From NCBI GenBank assembly GCA_035493835.1, contig DATJHO010000012.1, positions 1 through 11,413 on the forward strand: a stretch of 11,413 nt of DNA, written 5' to 3'. The notes beneath the pieces are model-generated. The model ran no database searches and was not told where the DNA came from. It was given only the letters and a program-made list of their open reading frames with translations. Shown piece after piece: positions 5,755-11,413 of the stretch. Source of the stretch: DASZTU01 sp035493835 (GTDB lineage Bacteria > Pseudomonadota > Alphaproteobacteria > Rhizobiales > Devosiaceae). The position numbers and the translations under genes are program-made. The first letter of the stretch is position 1. Each line of letters opens with the position of its first letter.

Positions 5755-6885
5755 TCAAACAAACCGGCCAAAAAACTTCCGCATGTCGGCAACCAGCAGG
5801 TCGGGCGCGTCCATCGCGGCAAAATGGCCGCCGCGCGGCATTTCCGTCCAGTGGACGATGTTATTGCTGCGTTCGGCAAAGCTCCGGACCGAGCGGAAAT
5901 CCTCGGGGAAGACCGCAACGCCGGTCGGCGTCTCGTTCCTAGCCTCGCGATAGCCGGCGCCGGTCTGCGCCCCCTCGTAATAGAAGTTCGCCGCCGAGCC
6001 GCCCGTCCCCGTGAACCAGTACAGCGAAACATGCGTCAGGTAGCGCTCGCGGTCGAGGACGCGGGCGGCTTCACCCTCGAAGCCGAAAAACAGCTCGGCG
6101 TTCCAGGCGAGAAGGGCGACGGGGGAATCGACGAGGCCGTAACCGAGCGTTGCCGGGCGCTTTTCCTGGATCGGCTGGTAGCCGGCATATTTCTGGAATT
6201 TATCGAGGTTGGCAAAGCCGTCGCGCTCGAACGGGGAGAGCGTGTCCATTTCACCGGGTGTCCCCTGCGGAAAGGCGAAGATCTGCTGCAGGTGGACGCC
6301 GTCGAGGCCCTCGGGTTGCAGCACGCCGAGTTCCTTGGAGATCAGCGCGCCGAGATCGCCGCCCTGGGCGCCGTAGCGGCGGTAGCCCAGCCGCTTCATG
6401 AGCGTGTCCCAGACTTTTGCGGTGCGGGCGGCATCCCAGCCGGGGCCGGCAAGCGGGGTGGAAAAGGCGTAGCCCGGCACGGAGGGGATCACCAGGTCGA
6501 AGGCGAGTTCGGGATCGAGCCCATGCGCTCGCGGATCGGTAAGCGGGCCGGTGACGTCGAAGAACTCGAAGAAGGTGGAAGGCCAGCCATGCGTCAGGAT
6601 CAGCGGAAAAGCGTTCGGCTCCCTTGACCTGACGTGCAGAAAACGGACGGTCTGCCCGTCGATCGCGGTCAGGAACTGCGGATAGCGGTTGAGCTTTTGC
6701 TCCTGCTCGCGCCAGTCGAAGCCGGCGCGCCACTGCTCGGAGAGCTCGCGAATGAAGCCGAGCGGCTGGCCATGGCTCCAATCCTCGGTCACCGAGGCCG
6801 GCCAGCGCGTCATTTCGAGCCGCTCCCGCAGGTCGGTCAATTGGGCGTCGGGAATGGCAATAATGAAGGGGGTGATCTCGGTCAT
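5755..6885 (-). CDS. Epoxide hydrolase family protein (microsomal-type alpha/beta hydrolase)
   Basis: This gene encodes 376 residues. An N-terminal EHN domain (1 to about 110; PFIIAIPDAQLTDLRERLEMTRWP) is followed by an alpha/beta-hydrolase domain. Visible: oxyanion motif HGWP (99-102); VPGYAFSTP (136-144); nucleophile D177 in GAQGGDLGA; the lid with LGYGLVDSPVALLAW, whose Tyr would be one of the epoxide-polarising pair; a likely charge-relay acid E328 or D329 in FPEDF; and catalytic His H354 in GGHFAAMD. Family knowledge: such enzymes open epoxides to diols through an ester intermediate; bacterial paralogues are many and their natural substrates mostly unknown. The ATG at 6885 has GGAAGGA about 7 bases upstream. 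There is no signal peptide, so it is cytosolic. Its neighbours give no pathway. Composite repeats flank it on both sides in inverted order. Confidence 0.92.
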   Translation of the reverse strand: MTEITPFIIAIPDAQLTDLRERLEMTRWPASVTEDWSHGQPLGFIRELSEQWRAGFDWREQEQKLNRYPQFLTAIDGQTVRFLHVRSREPNAFPLILTHGWPSTFFEFFDVTGPLTDPRAHGLDPELAFDLVIPSVPGYAFSTPLAGPGWDAARTAKVWDTLMKRLGYRRYGAQGGDLGALISKELGVLQPEGLDGVHLQQIFAFPQGTPGEMDTLSPFERDGFANLDKFQKYAGYQPIQEKRPATLGYGLVDSPVALLAWNAELFFGFEGEAARVLDRERYLTHVSLYWFTGTGGSAANFYYEGAQTGAGYREARNETPTGVAVFPEDFRSVRSFAERSNNIVHWTEMPRGGHFAAMDAPDLLVADMRKFFGRFV

Positions 6886-6984
6886 GATGAGTCCTTCCAG
6901 CCAACAGCGGACCGCTTGCCCGCCGGTGAAGAATGCGCCAACCCTGCTGACAGCCCGAGTCAGGAAAGCGCGTCACCATCGCGT

Positions 6985-7052
6985 GACCTCATGATGAGCC
7001 CACGAGGTCGCCCATCGGGCCATCCCCGTCCTTCGACAAGCTCAGGATGAGG
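6985..7052. repeat. Composite extragenic palindromic repeat, right of the epoxide hydrolase gene
   Basis: A hairpin unit, ACCTCATG (6985-6992) with CACGAGGT (7001-7008) and one G-T pair, is followed by GCCC-ATC-GGGC (7010-7020) and then the unit CCTTCGACAAGCTCAGGATG with trailing AGG (to 7052). This is the same pair of unit types as at 5673-5741 but in inverted order. The rest of the 6886-7091 gap holds no gene or promoter I can recognise. Confidence 0.7.
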
Positions 7053-7091
7053 AGGCGGTAAATGAGGATGCCCGAGGGGCGCGGATGTTAG

Positions 7092-7802
7092 CTAATCCCG
7101 GGTATATTTTCCCCGCTGTTCGGCCTGCCACGCCGCCTCCCATTCCTTCGCCAATACCGCCCGGCGCTTGCCGAAGCGGGCCTCGGTCGCGACGGCGGTG
7201 GCGATGCGGTCGGTGCGGAAATGGCGGAAATCGTTGCGAAGCGTACACCAGGCGGCGACGATCTGCTTTTCCTCGTAATAGGCCAGCGACACCGGCCAGA
7301 TGGCGCGGCTGGAGGCGTTGCCGCTCTCGTCCTCATAGGCGATTTCGACGGCCGTTTCCGACCGCATCGCCTCGCGGATCACGGCGAGCAGCGGCTTGTC
7401 GGCAATATTTTCCCAATTGCTGCGCACCGGCCAGAGCCCGGTATTGGCCAGGCGGTCGCGCAGGTCTTCGGGGGATGCGGTTGCGATCTTTCCCAATGCC
7501 GAGCGCGCCGCCTTGGCGAGGGGTGCGTCCGGGCGGGCCTCGACCCAGCGAGCGCCAAGCACCAGCGCGTCGAGTTCATTGGCCGAAAACATCAGCGGCG
7601 GCAGAAAGAAGCCCGGGCGCAGCAGGTAGCCGACGCCCGACTCGCCGTCGATGGGCGCTCCCAGCCCGATCAGCGTCTGCACATCGCGATACAGCGTCCG
7701 GACCGACACGCCCTGCTCCTCGGCAAGCGCCTGCGCCGTCACCGGGTGGCGGTGCCGGCGGAGCGCATCCATGATGGCGAACAACCGCTCGGTCTTGTCC
7801 AT
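7092..7802 (-). CDS. YafY-type transcriptional regulator, HTH-11 plus WYL domain
   Basis: This gene encodes 236 residues. The N-terminal winged helix-turn-helix of the DeoR/HTH-11 type (about 4-60) contains TAQALAEEQGVSVRTLYRDVQTL and the conserved GVGYLLRPGF turn. The middle part (about 70-135) starts with the usual LPPLMFSANELDALVLGA. A C-terminal WYL domain (about 138-205) contains WPVSLAYYEEKQIVAAWCTLRNDFRHFRTDRI. Family knowledge: WYL domains bind nucleic-acid or small ligands and tune the DNA-binding part; close YafY-type genes often sit beside an enzyme gene they control. No neighbour is an obvious target: the epoxide hydrolase lies downstream on the same strand and the FMN reductase upstream. 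No good Shine-Dalgarno precedes the ATG at 7802, but the reading frame begins exactly where this family starts. Family is sure; regulon unknown. Confidence 0.92.
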   Translation of the reverse strand: MDKTERLFAIMDALRRHRHPVTAQALAEEQGVSVRTLYRDVQTLIGLGAPIDGESGVGYLLRPGFFLPPLMFSANELDALVLGARWVEARPDAPLAKAARSALGKIATASPEDLRDRLANTGLWPVRSNWENIADKPLLAVIREAMRSETAVEIAYEDESGNASSRAIWPVSLAYYEEKQIVAAWCTLRNDFRHFRTDRIATAVATEARFGKRRAVLAKEWEAAWQAEQRGKYTRD

Positions 7803-7864
7803 GGCGAAAGGCTAGAAAGCTTGGGCGGGGTTGGCAACAGAGAAGCGCAGCACTGGTGACCCGA

Positions 7865-7985
7865 CCCCCACCCTGCTGCCGCTCCCCTCCCCGCAAGGGG
7901 GAGGGAGATTTGTGGCACCGCCTGGCGATTCCATCGCTCCCTCCCCCTTGTGGGGAGGGTGAGCGCGGCAGCGCCAGGGTGGGGG
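7865..7985. repeat. Large inverted pair of an extragenic repeat
   Basis: Left copy 7865-7907 and right copy 7937-7985 match as inverted repeats over about 43 and 49 bases; the differences are a few inserted bases and one substitution. Each begins or ends with CCCCCACCCTG or its complement and holds an inner CCCTCCCC...GGGGGAGGG palindrome. The spacer is 29 bases. The pair fills the gap between the FMN reductase stop (8030) and the WYL regulator start (7802). Transcribed, it would form a long cruciform-like RNA hairpin. Confidence 0.85.
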
Positions 7986-8029
7986 GCGGGCCACGCGCTC
8001 CGCTCCGCAAGGTTGCAGAGAGGCTGCCC

Positions 8030-8581
8030 CTAAATGCCCCCGCGGGAAAAATGCGTCAGCTCGTTCACCAGCTGGCCGACCTTGCGCTTGATGCTCTCCT
8101 CGACGGGATCGCCGTTTTCATCGAACGCCCCTTCGGAGGGGCCGATGCCGAGCAGGGTCGGGGCGATGAGCGCGCCCAGTTTGCTCAGTGAATCGCGCAG
8201 GTGCTGGATCCCGACGACGCCGCCATATTTGCCGGAGGAGACCGCCCCGATCCCCCAGACGGCGTGGCGCCATTGCCCGTGCTTCTGCCGCGACACCCAA
8301 TCGACGGTATTCTTGATCAGCGCCGTGGTGCCCGAATTGTTTTCGGGGCTGGCGATGAAGACGATGTCGGCGGCAGCAAACATCTGCGCCAGCCGCCCCG
8401 CCGCCTCGGGCACGTGGTCGGGCTCGAGGTCCTGGTTGAAGATCGGCATCGGGAAATCCGAAAGGCTCAGATCCGTCACTTCGACCCCGGCTTCGCGGAG
8501 TTTACGCCCGACATGGTGCTGCAGGATGACGTTATAGGATCCCTTGCGGATCGAACCTGAGAGCGTAAGGGCGGTCTTCAT
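8030..8581 (-). CDS. NADPH-dependent FMN reductase-like flavoprotein
   Basis: This gene encodes 183 residues with a flavodoxin-like fold. The phosphate-binding loop is LSGSIRKGSYN (7-17), and the flavin loop is SPENNSG (78-84) followed by LIKNTVDWVSR, the usual LKNAIDW element. In many members the loop reads SPEYN; here Asn replaces Tyr. GAVSSGKYGG (112-121) is the second conserved loop. Family knowledge: these dimeric FMN enzymes reduce quinones, azo dyes, chromate or free FMN with NAD(P)H and often protect from oxidative stress; the sequence does not tell which. A GGGGA sequence lies about 6 bases before the ATG at 8581. It is 156 bases downstream of nfuA on the same strand with a hairpin in between. 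No signal peptide is seen, so it is cytosolic. Family is sure, substrate open. Confidence 0.92.
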   Translation of the reverse strand: MKTALTLSGSIRKGSYNVILQHHVGRKLREAGVEVTDLSLSDFPMPIFNQDLEPDHVPEAAGRLAQMFAAADIVFIASPENNSGTTALIKNTVDWVSRQKHGQWRHAVWGIGAVSSGKYGGVVGIQHLRDSLSKLGALIAPTLLGIGPSEGAFDENGDPVEESIKRKVGQLVNELTHFSRGGI

Positions 8582-8684
8582 GGCAGGTCCCCAGCCGGGC
8601 GATGTCCGACCTTGCTAACACGGGCCGACAACTCAACGCCAGCCGTCGGGGATTCATCCGGGATGCGTCCGCGGCGCCCGCAAA

Positions 8685-8710
8685 TCTCCCTCCATTTAGC
8701 TTGAGGGAGA
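8685..8710 (-). terminator. Weak terminator-like hairpin downstream of nfuA
   Basis: TCTCCCTC (8685-8692) pairs with GAGGGAGA (8703-8710) around a 10-base loop, 28 bases past the nfuA stop. On the minus strand it is followed only by TTTG, so termination would be partial. Confidence 0.5.
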
Positions 8711-8737
8711 GAGCCGCTGTCTCGCTGCCAGCCGGCC

Positions 8738-9298
8738 TCAGACCTGCTGCACGCCCTCGACGCCGGGCACGAAATGGCGCAGCAGGTTTTCGATGCCGGA
8801 TTTGAGCGTGGCGGTCGAGGACGGGCAACCCGAGCAGGCGCCGCGCATGTTAAGGTAAACTTGCCCTTCCCGGTATCCCCGGAAGGTGATGTCGCCGCCA
8901 TCCATGGCCACGGCCGGGCGCACGCGGGTGGCGATCAGTTCCTTGATCACTTCCACCGTTTCGGAATCCGAATCGTCGAAGAATTCCTCGCCGGCCTCAT
9001 CCGCGTCATGCTCGCCATCCGCCATCACCGGCTTGCCGGCGAGGAAATGCTCCATGATGACGCCCAGGATCGAGGGCTTGATGTGGCCCCAATCGGCAGT
9101 GTCCTTGGTAACCGAGATGAAATCGGCCCCGAGGAAAACCCCGGTGACGCCCGGCACGGCGAACAACGCCGTCGCCAGTGGCGAGACCATGGCATCTTCG
9201 CTATTGCGGAAATCGCGCGGCTCGCCGAGCAGCACCTCGCGCCCCGGCAGGAATTTCAGCGTCGCCGGATTGGGGGTAGCTTCAGTCTGGATGAACAT
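8738..9298 (-). CDS. nfuA: NfuA-type Fe-S cluster carrier (NifU C-terminal domain protein)
   Basis: This gene encodes 186 residues. The N-terminal Nfu domain (1 to about 88) contains MFIQTEATPNPATLKFLPG and a VPGVTGVFLGADFISVTK segment. An acidic linker (about 93-113) leads to the NifU-like domain (about 115-186) with RVRPAVAMDGGDITFRGY and the cluster-binding pair C155-x-x-C158 in GACSGCPSS. Family knowledge: NfuA binds a [4Fe-4S] cluster between two subunits and passes it to client enzymes such as aconitase and lipoyl synthase. Length and domain order match alphaproteobacterial and mitochondrial NFU1-type proteins. The start at 9298 has only a weak ribosome site (CGAGAA), but the protein begins exactly as the family does. 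A promoter overlapped by an Irr-type palindrome lies 55-95 bases upstream, pointing to iron control. No other Fe-S assembly gene is next to it. Confidence 0.95.
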   Translation of the reverse strand: MFIQTEATPNPATLKFLPGREVLLGEPRDFRNSEDAMVSPLATALFAVPGVTGVFLGADFISVTKDTADWGHIKPSILGVIMEHFLAGKPVMADGEHDADEAGEEFFDDSDSETVEVIKELIATRVRPAVAMDGGDITFRGYREGQVYLNMRGACSGCPSSTATLKSGIENLLRHFVPGVEGVQQV

Positions 9299-9352
9299 TT
9301 CTCGCGCACTCCGCTTGTCGCCCGATCATGGACTCTTGCCGACCGGACGCCG

Positions 9353-9367
9353 TTAGAATGCTTCTAA
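9353..9367. promoter_or_regulatory. Irr-type iron control element (ICE box)
   Basis: TTAGAA-TGC-TTCTAA is a perfect palindrome with 6-base arms and a 3-base centre. It matches the core of the Irr box described in Hyphomicrobiales and Rhodobacterales (TTTAGAA-N3-TTCTAAA); only the outermost pair differs. It overlaps the -10 box and presumed start site of nfuA, so binding would repress. Confidence 0.65.
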
Positions 9368-9393
9368 GATAGAGTTTTGAGCGCCGGACGCAA
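9366..9393 (-). promoter_or_regulatory. Predicted nfuA promoter
   Basis: On the minus strand, -35 TTGCGT (9388-9393) and -10 TATCTT (9366-9371) are 16 bases apart. The 15-base iron palindrome starts within the -10 box. The leader to the ATG would be about 60 bases. Confidence 0.55.
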
Positions 9394-9462
9394 GGGAAAA
9401 GCTGAGGGCGGTGGTAGACTATAGCGCCGCCCCAATGGGAGGCGATCCGGACGCTCACCGCC

Positions 9463-9553
9463 GTCATCCCGGCGAAAGCCGGAATCGGCGCTTTCCGCAT
9501 CCGCCGAATGGCGGTGAGGCATCAAGATGGACCCCGGCCTACGCCTGGGTGAC
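9463..9553. repeat. Head-to-head extragenic repeat pair downstream of phnL
   Basis: The left unit (9463-9486) begins GTCATCCCGGCGAAAGCCGG. The right unit (9525-9553) is inverted and ends in CGCCTGGGTGAC. A small hairpin CCGCC-GAAT-GGCGG (9501-9514) lies between them. These belong to the same family as the pair at 10381-10471. Confidence 0.75.
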
Positions 9554-9606
9554 GTTGCGGGTGGGGCGCGGCGGAGGGAGACTACTCCGGCGGCGAAAAC
9601 CGATGC

Positions 9607-9639
9607 GACCTCGTGGTTCGACCGGCTCACCACGAGGTC
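9607..9639. repeat. Perfect 11-bp-stem hairpin just after phnL
   Basis: GACCTCGTGGT (9607-9617) pairs fully with ACCACGAGGTC (9629-9639); the loop is TCGACCGGCTC. It lies 13 bases past the phnL stop codon, on the side where the transcript leaves, so it could act as a terminator or RNA-end stabiliser, though no T-run follows. It is the same unit type as at 5718-5740 and 6985-7008. Confidence 0.75.
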
Positions 9640-9652
9640 GGCACAGAATTCC

Positions 9653-10348
9653 TCAAGCCGTCAACTTCACGGACGGAATCTCGAACAGCCGGTCGGAAAC
9701 CGCATCGCGCACCTCTTCGTCGTGGAAGATGCCGACGATGGCCGCACCGCGCGCTTTGGCTTCCTTGATCAGTTCCACCACGGTCTGGCGGTTGGCCGCG
9801 TCGAGCGAGGCGGTGGGTTCGTCGAGCAGGAGGATCGGGTGCTCGGCGATGAAGCCGCGGGCGATGTTGACGCGCTGCTGTTCGCCGCCGGAAAAGGTTG
9901 CCGGCGCGAGCTTCCACAGCCGCTCTGGAATCCTGAGCCGGGTGAGAAGCGTTTGCGCCTTGGCCTCGGCTTCCTCGCGCGGAACGCCCACCATGAGGGC
10001 CGGTTCGGCGACGATTTCGAGCGAGGGGATGCGCGGAATGACGCGCAGGAACTGGCTGACATAGCCGACCGTTTTGCGGCGGATCTCCACCACTTCCCAC
10101 GGTTCGGCCGTCAACAGGTCGACGGTTTCGCCCTCATGCTGGATGAGGATCTGGCCGGCATCGGGCTTGTAGTTGGCATAGAGCGAGCGCAGCAGCGTCG
10201 ACTTGCCGGCGCCAGACGGCCCGTAGAGGCAGACGCATTCGCCGGAGCGCACCTCGAGCTCGATGCCGTTGAACACCGGGATCTGCGTGCCGCCCTGGGT
10301 GTGAAGGGTGAAGGTCTTGGAGATGTTCTTGGCGTGAAGGATGGTCAT
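9653..10348 (-). CDS. phnL: PhnL, ATP-binding-cassette subunit of the phosphonate C-P lyase system
   Basis: This gene encodes 231 residues, normal for PhnL. ABC motifs: Walker A GPSGAGKS (43-50), Q-loop Q99 in YVSQFLRVIPR, signature FSGGEQQRVNIARG (152-165), Walker B ILLLDEP (172-178), D-loop SLD, and H-loop H209 in GIFHDEE. The segment SLYANYKPDAGQI and the QFLRVIPRIPSLE stretch point to PhnL rather than a transporter ATPase. Family knowledge: PhnL is a soluble ABC protein which, with PhnK, docks on the PhnG-H-I-J core; PhnI with PhnG, PhnH and PhnL forms the ribose-phosphonate triphosphate intermediate that PhnJ cleaves. It is the last phn gene here: the next gene is nfuA, and no phnM follows. 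It lies 157 bases after phnK, an unusually wide gap filled by a repeat pair. Its ribosome site is weak. Confidence 0.94.
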   Translation of the reverse strand: MTILHAKNISKTFTLHTQGGTQIPVFNGIELEVRSGECVCLYGPSGAGKSTLLRSLYANYKPDAGQILIQHEGETVDLLTAEPWEVVEIRRKTVGYVSQFLRVIPRIPSLEIVAEPALMVGVPREEAEAKAQTLLTRLRIPERLWKLAPATFSGGEQQRVNIARGFIAEHPILLLDEPTASLDAANRQTVVELIKEAKARGAAIVGIFHDEEVRDAVSDRLFEIPSVKLTA

Positions 10349-10380
10349 GATGGAAGCCTGTGATTTGCCACATGCACGAC

Positions 10381-10471
10381 GTCATCCCGGCGAACGCCGG
10401 GATGCATCTCCGGTCCGCAGGGATGACGTTGGTGGCAGGGAAAGATGGATTCCGGCGTTCGCCGGAATGAC
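10381..10471. repeat. Inverted extragenic repeat pair inside the phn operon
   Basis: Two 29-base units in inverted orientation, 10381-10409 (starting GTCATCCCGGCGAACGCCGG) and 10443-10471 (ending GTTCGCCGGAATGAC), differ at only three positions when one is reversed. They occupy most of the phnK-phnL gap. Each unit is itself palindromic. Translated, they give the familiar WIPAFAGMT-type peptides of this dispersed family. Confidence 0.88.
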
Positions 10472-10505
10472 ACGGTTTGAGGCGGTTCCGGGCCAATTCC
10501 GCGTC

Positions 10506-11285
10506 CTAAACCTGCAGCACCGAGGAGACGAGGAGCTGCGTATAGGGGTGGTGCGGATCGTCGAGCACCTGGTCGGTCAGGCCTTCCTCGATGACGCGGC
10601 CGCGCTGCATGACGATGAGCCGGTCGGCGAGCAGGCGCACCACCGCGAGGTCGTGCGTGACGATGATCACCGCGATGCCGAGCTGGCGGACGAGGCCCCG
10701 CAGCAGGTCGAGCAGGCGTGCCTGCACCGAAACGTCGAGGCCGCCGGTCGGCTCGTCCATGAACACCAGCCGCGGCTTGGTGACGAGGTTCCGCGCGATC
10801 TGCAGGCGCTGCTGCATGCCGCCTGAAAACGTCTTCGGCTTGTCGTCGGTGCGGGTGAGGTCGATCTCGACCTTCCGGAGCCACTCCTGCGCCTCGTCGC
10901 GGATGTCGCCATAGTTGCGGGCGCCGATCGCCATCGGCCGTTCGCCGACATTGCCGCCGGCGGAAACGTCCATCCTCAACCCATCGCGCGGGTTCTGGTG
11001 CACGATGCCCCAATCGGTGCGGGCAAGCTTGCGGCGCTCAGGTTCGCTGAGGTTGCGGATATTGACCGGCCCGCGGCCCTTCACGTCATAGACGATGGCG
11101 CCGCGATCGGGCGTCATCTGGCCGGAAAGGCAGCTGAGCAGCGTCGACTTGCCGGAGCCGGATTCGCCGACGATGCCGATCACCTCGCCCGGGCGAACGG
11201 TGAAGGAGACGTCGATGCAGCCGATCTGGTCGCCGTAAGATTTCGAAACGCCGGAGACTTCCAGCAGGACGGGCTTGACCTTCAT
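10506..11285 (-). CDS. phnK: PhnK, ATP-binding-cassette subunit of the phosphonate C-P lyase complex
   Basis: This gene encodes 259 residues, normal for PhnK. ABC motifs: Walker A GESGSGKS (40-47), Q-loop Q97 in GIVHQNPRDGLRM, signature FSGGMQQRLQIARN (153-166), Walker B LVFMDEP (173-179), D-loop GLD, and H-loop H211 in VTHDLAVVRLLADR. The end, HHPYTQLLVSSVLQ, is shared with oligopeptide-transporter ATPases, but the VHQNPRDGLRM segment and the position right after phnJ identify PhnK. Family knowledge: PhnK binds PhnJ in the C-P lyase core complex and its ATPase activity is needed for phosphonate use in the cell. The start lies only five bases after the phnJ stop, so the two are cotranscribed and probably translationally coupled; the ribosome site (AAAGAG) lies inside phnJ. 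Confidence 0.95.
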   Translation of the reverse strand: MKVKPVLLEVSGVSKSYGDQIGCIDVSFTVRPGEVIGIVGESGSGKSTLLSCLSGQMTPDRGAIVYDVKGRGPVNIRNLSEPERRKLARTDWGIVHQNPRDGLRMDVSAGGNVGERPMAIGARNYGDIRDEAQEWLRKVEIDLTRTDDKPKTFSGGMQQRLQIARNLVTKPRLVFMDEPTGGLDVSVQARLLDLLRGLVRQLGIAVIIVTHDLAVVRLLADRLIVMQRGRVIEEGLTDQVLDDPHHPYTQLLVSSVLQV

Positions 11286-11290
11286 AGCGT

Positions 11291-11413
11291 CTACTCTTTC
11301 GCCTCAGCCTGCTCGGCCTGGCGCTTGTTGCAGTAATCGGTGTCGGAGCAGACGAACATGCGGCTGCCGTGATCGTCGGTGATCACCTCGTCGAGGTAGC
11401 TGGTCTTGGAGCC
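11291..11413 (-). CDS. phnJ: PhnJ, radical-SAM C-P lyase, C-terminal end only
   Basis: The last 40 residues and the TAG stop (11291-11293) are inside the window; the rest lies beyond the right edge. They read SYLDEVITDDHGSRMFVCSDTDYC and continue to AEQAEAKE. Family knowledge: PhnJ cleaves the carbon-phosphorus bond of ribose-1-methylphosphonate-type substrates, using a [4Fe-4S] cluster held by three Cys and a thiyl radical on a further Cys. The visible C-S-D-T-D-Y-C motif matches the pair C266/C272 of E. coli PhnJ, that is, the last cluster ligand and the radical Cys, so the catalytic end is intact. It is followed at once by phnK. Identity rests on this short but highly conserved tail plus its neighbours. 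Confidence 0.92.
   Translation of the reverse strand, partial: GSKTSYLDEVITDDHGSRMFVCSDTDYCNKRQAEQAEAKE

Larger units (their letters stand above)
9299..9652. other. Gene-free region with nfuA promoter and three repeats
   Basis: This 354-base gap separates the nfuA start from the phnL stop. It holds the iron box and promoter of nfuA (9353-9393), a head-to-head pair of extragenic repeats (9463-9553) and a perfect hairpin (9607-9639). I see no coding frame that is not a reading of the repeats; typical repeat-derived peptides such as PAFAGMT appear when it is translated. Confidence 0.75.

Noticed and set aside
5659..6627. Long plus-strand open frame opposite the epoxide hydrolase
   Set aside because: It is the antisense of a clear alpha/beta hydrolase and has no ribosome site or family signature.
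7812..8010. Open frames across the repeat pair at 7865-7985
   Set aside because: They only read through the repeats and the sequence is Pro/Arg/Gly-rich without a start signal.
10381..10471. Possible CRISPR repeats at 10381-10471 and 9463-9553
   Set aside because: Units are in inverted pairs, themselves palindromic, not regularly spaced direct repeats, and have no unique equal-length spacers or cas genes nearby.

Overview
The window reads as an ordinary stretch of chromosome from a high-GC alphaproteobacterium, most likely in the Hyphomicrobiales (Rhizobiales; a Devosia-like genome would fit). The reasons are the alphaproteobacterial form of YifB/ComM with its NPCKCG motif, an Irr-type iron box in front of an nfuA gene, a C-P lyase (phn) cluster, and several families of short extragenic palindromes typical of such genomes. 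I found no rRNA, tRNA, CRISPR array, transposase or phage gene. Eleven protein genes are supported. Two are cut by the window edges: yifB on the left and phnJ on the right.

Layout, left to right. (1) 1-1300, plus strand: 3' part of a YifB/ComM-type AAA ATPase. (2) 1567-2283, minus: a small outer-membrane beta-barrel-like protein with a clear intrinsic terminator, then an AT-richer gene-free stretch (2284-2706). (3) 2707-3261, minus: an exported TPR protein. (4) 3403-4530, minus: cyclopropane fatty acid synthase (cfa) with its own promoter. (5) 4605-5066, minus, and 5229-5654, plus: a divergent ohrR/ohr pair. It responds to organic peroxide and has two tandem OhrR operators sitting inside face-to-face overlapping promoters. 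(6) 5755-6885, minus: an epoxide hydrolase with inverted composite repeats on both sides. (7) 7092-7802, minus: a YafY-type HTH-WYL regulator. (8) 8030-8581, minus: an NADPH-dependent FMN reductase-like flavoprotein. (9) 8738-9298, minus: the Fe-S carrier nfuA behind a predicted promoter that overlaps an Irr-type box. (10) 9653-11413, minus: phnJ (3' end), phnK and phnL of the phosphonate C-P lyase operon, with a palindromic repeat pair inserted between phnK and phnL.

Shared themes are membrane and oxidative stress (cfa next to ohrR/ohr), redox and iron metabolism (FMN reductase, nfuA) and phosphorus scavenging (phnJKL). Most genes are on the minus strand, but gaps of 70-420 bases and separate promoters suggest mostly single-gene units; only phnJ-K(-L) looks like an operon. 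I see no clear candidate for a wholly new system. The most rewarding details are regulatory (the ohr operators, the iron box, the TTG start of ohrR) and the unusual density of extragenic repeats from 5.6 kb onward.
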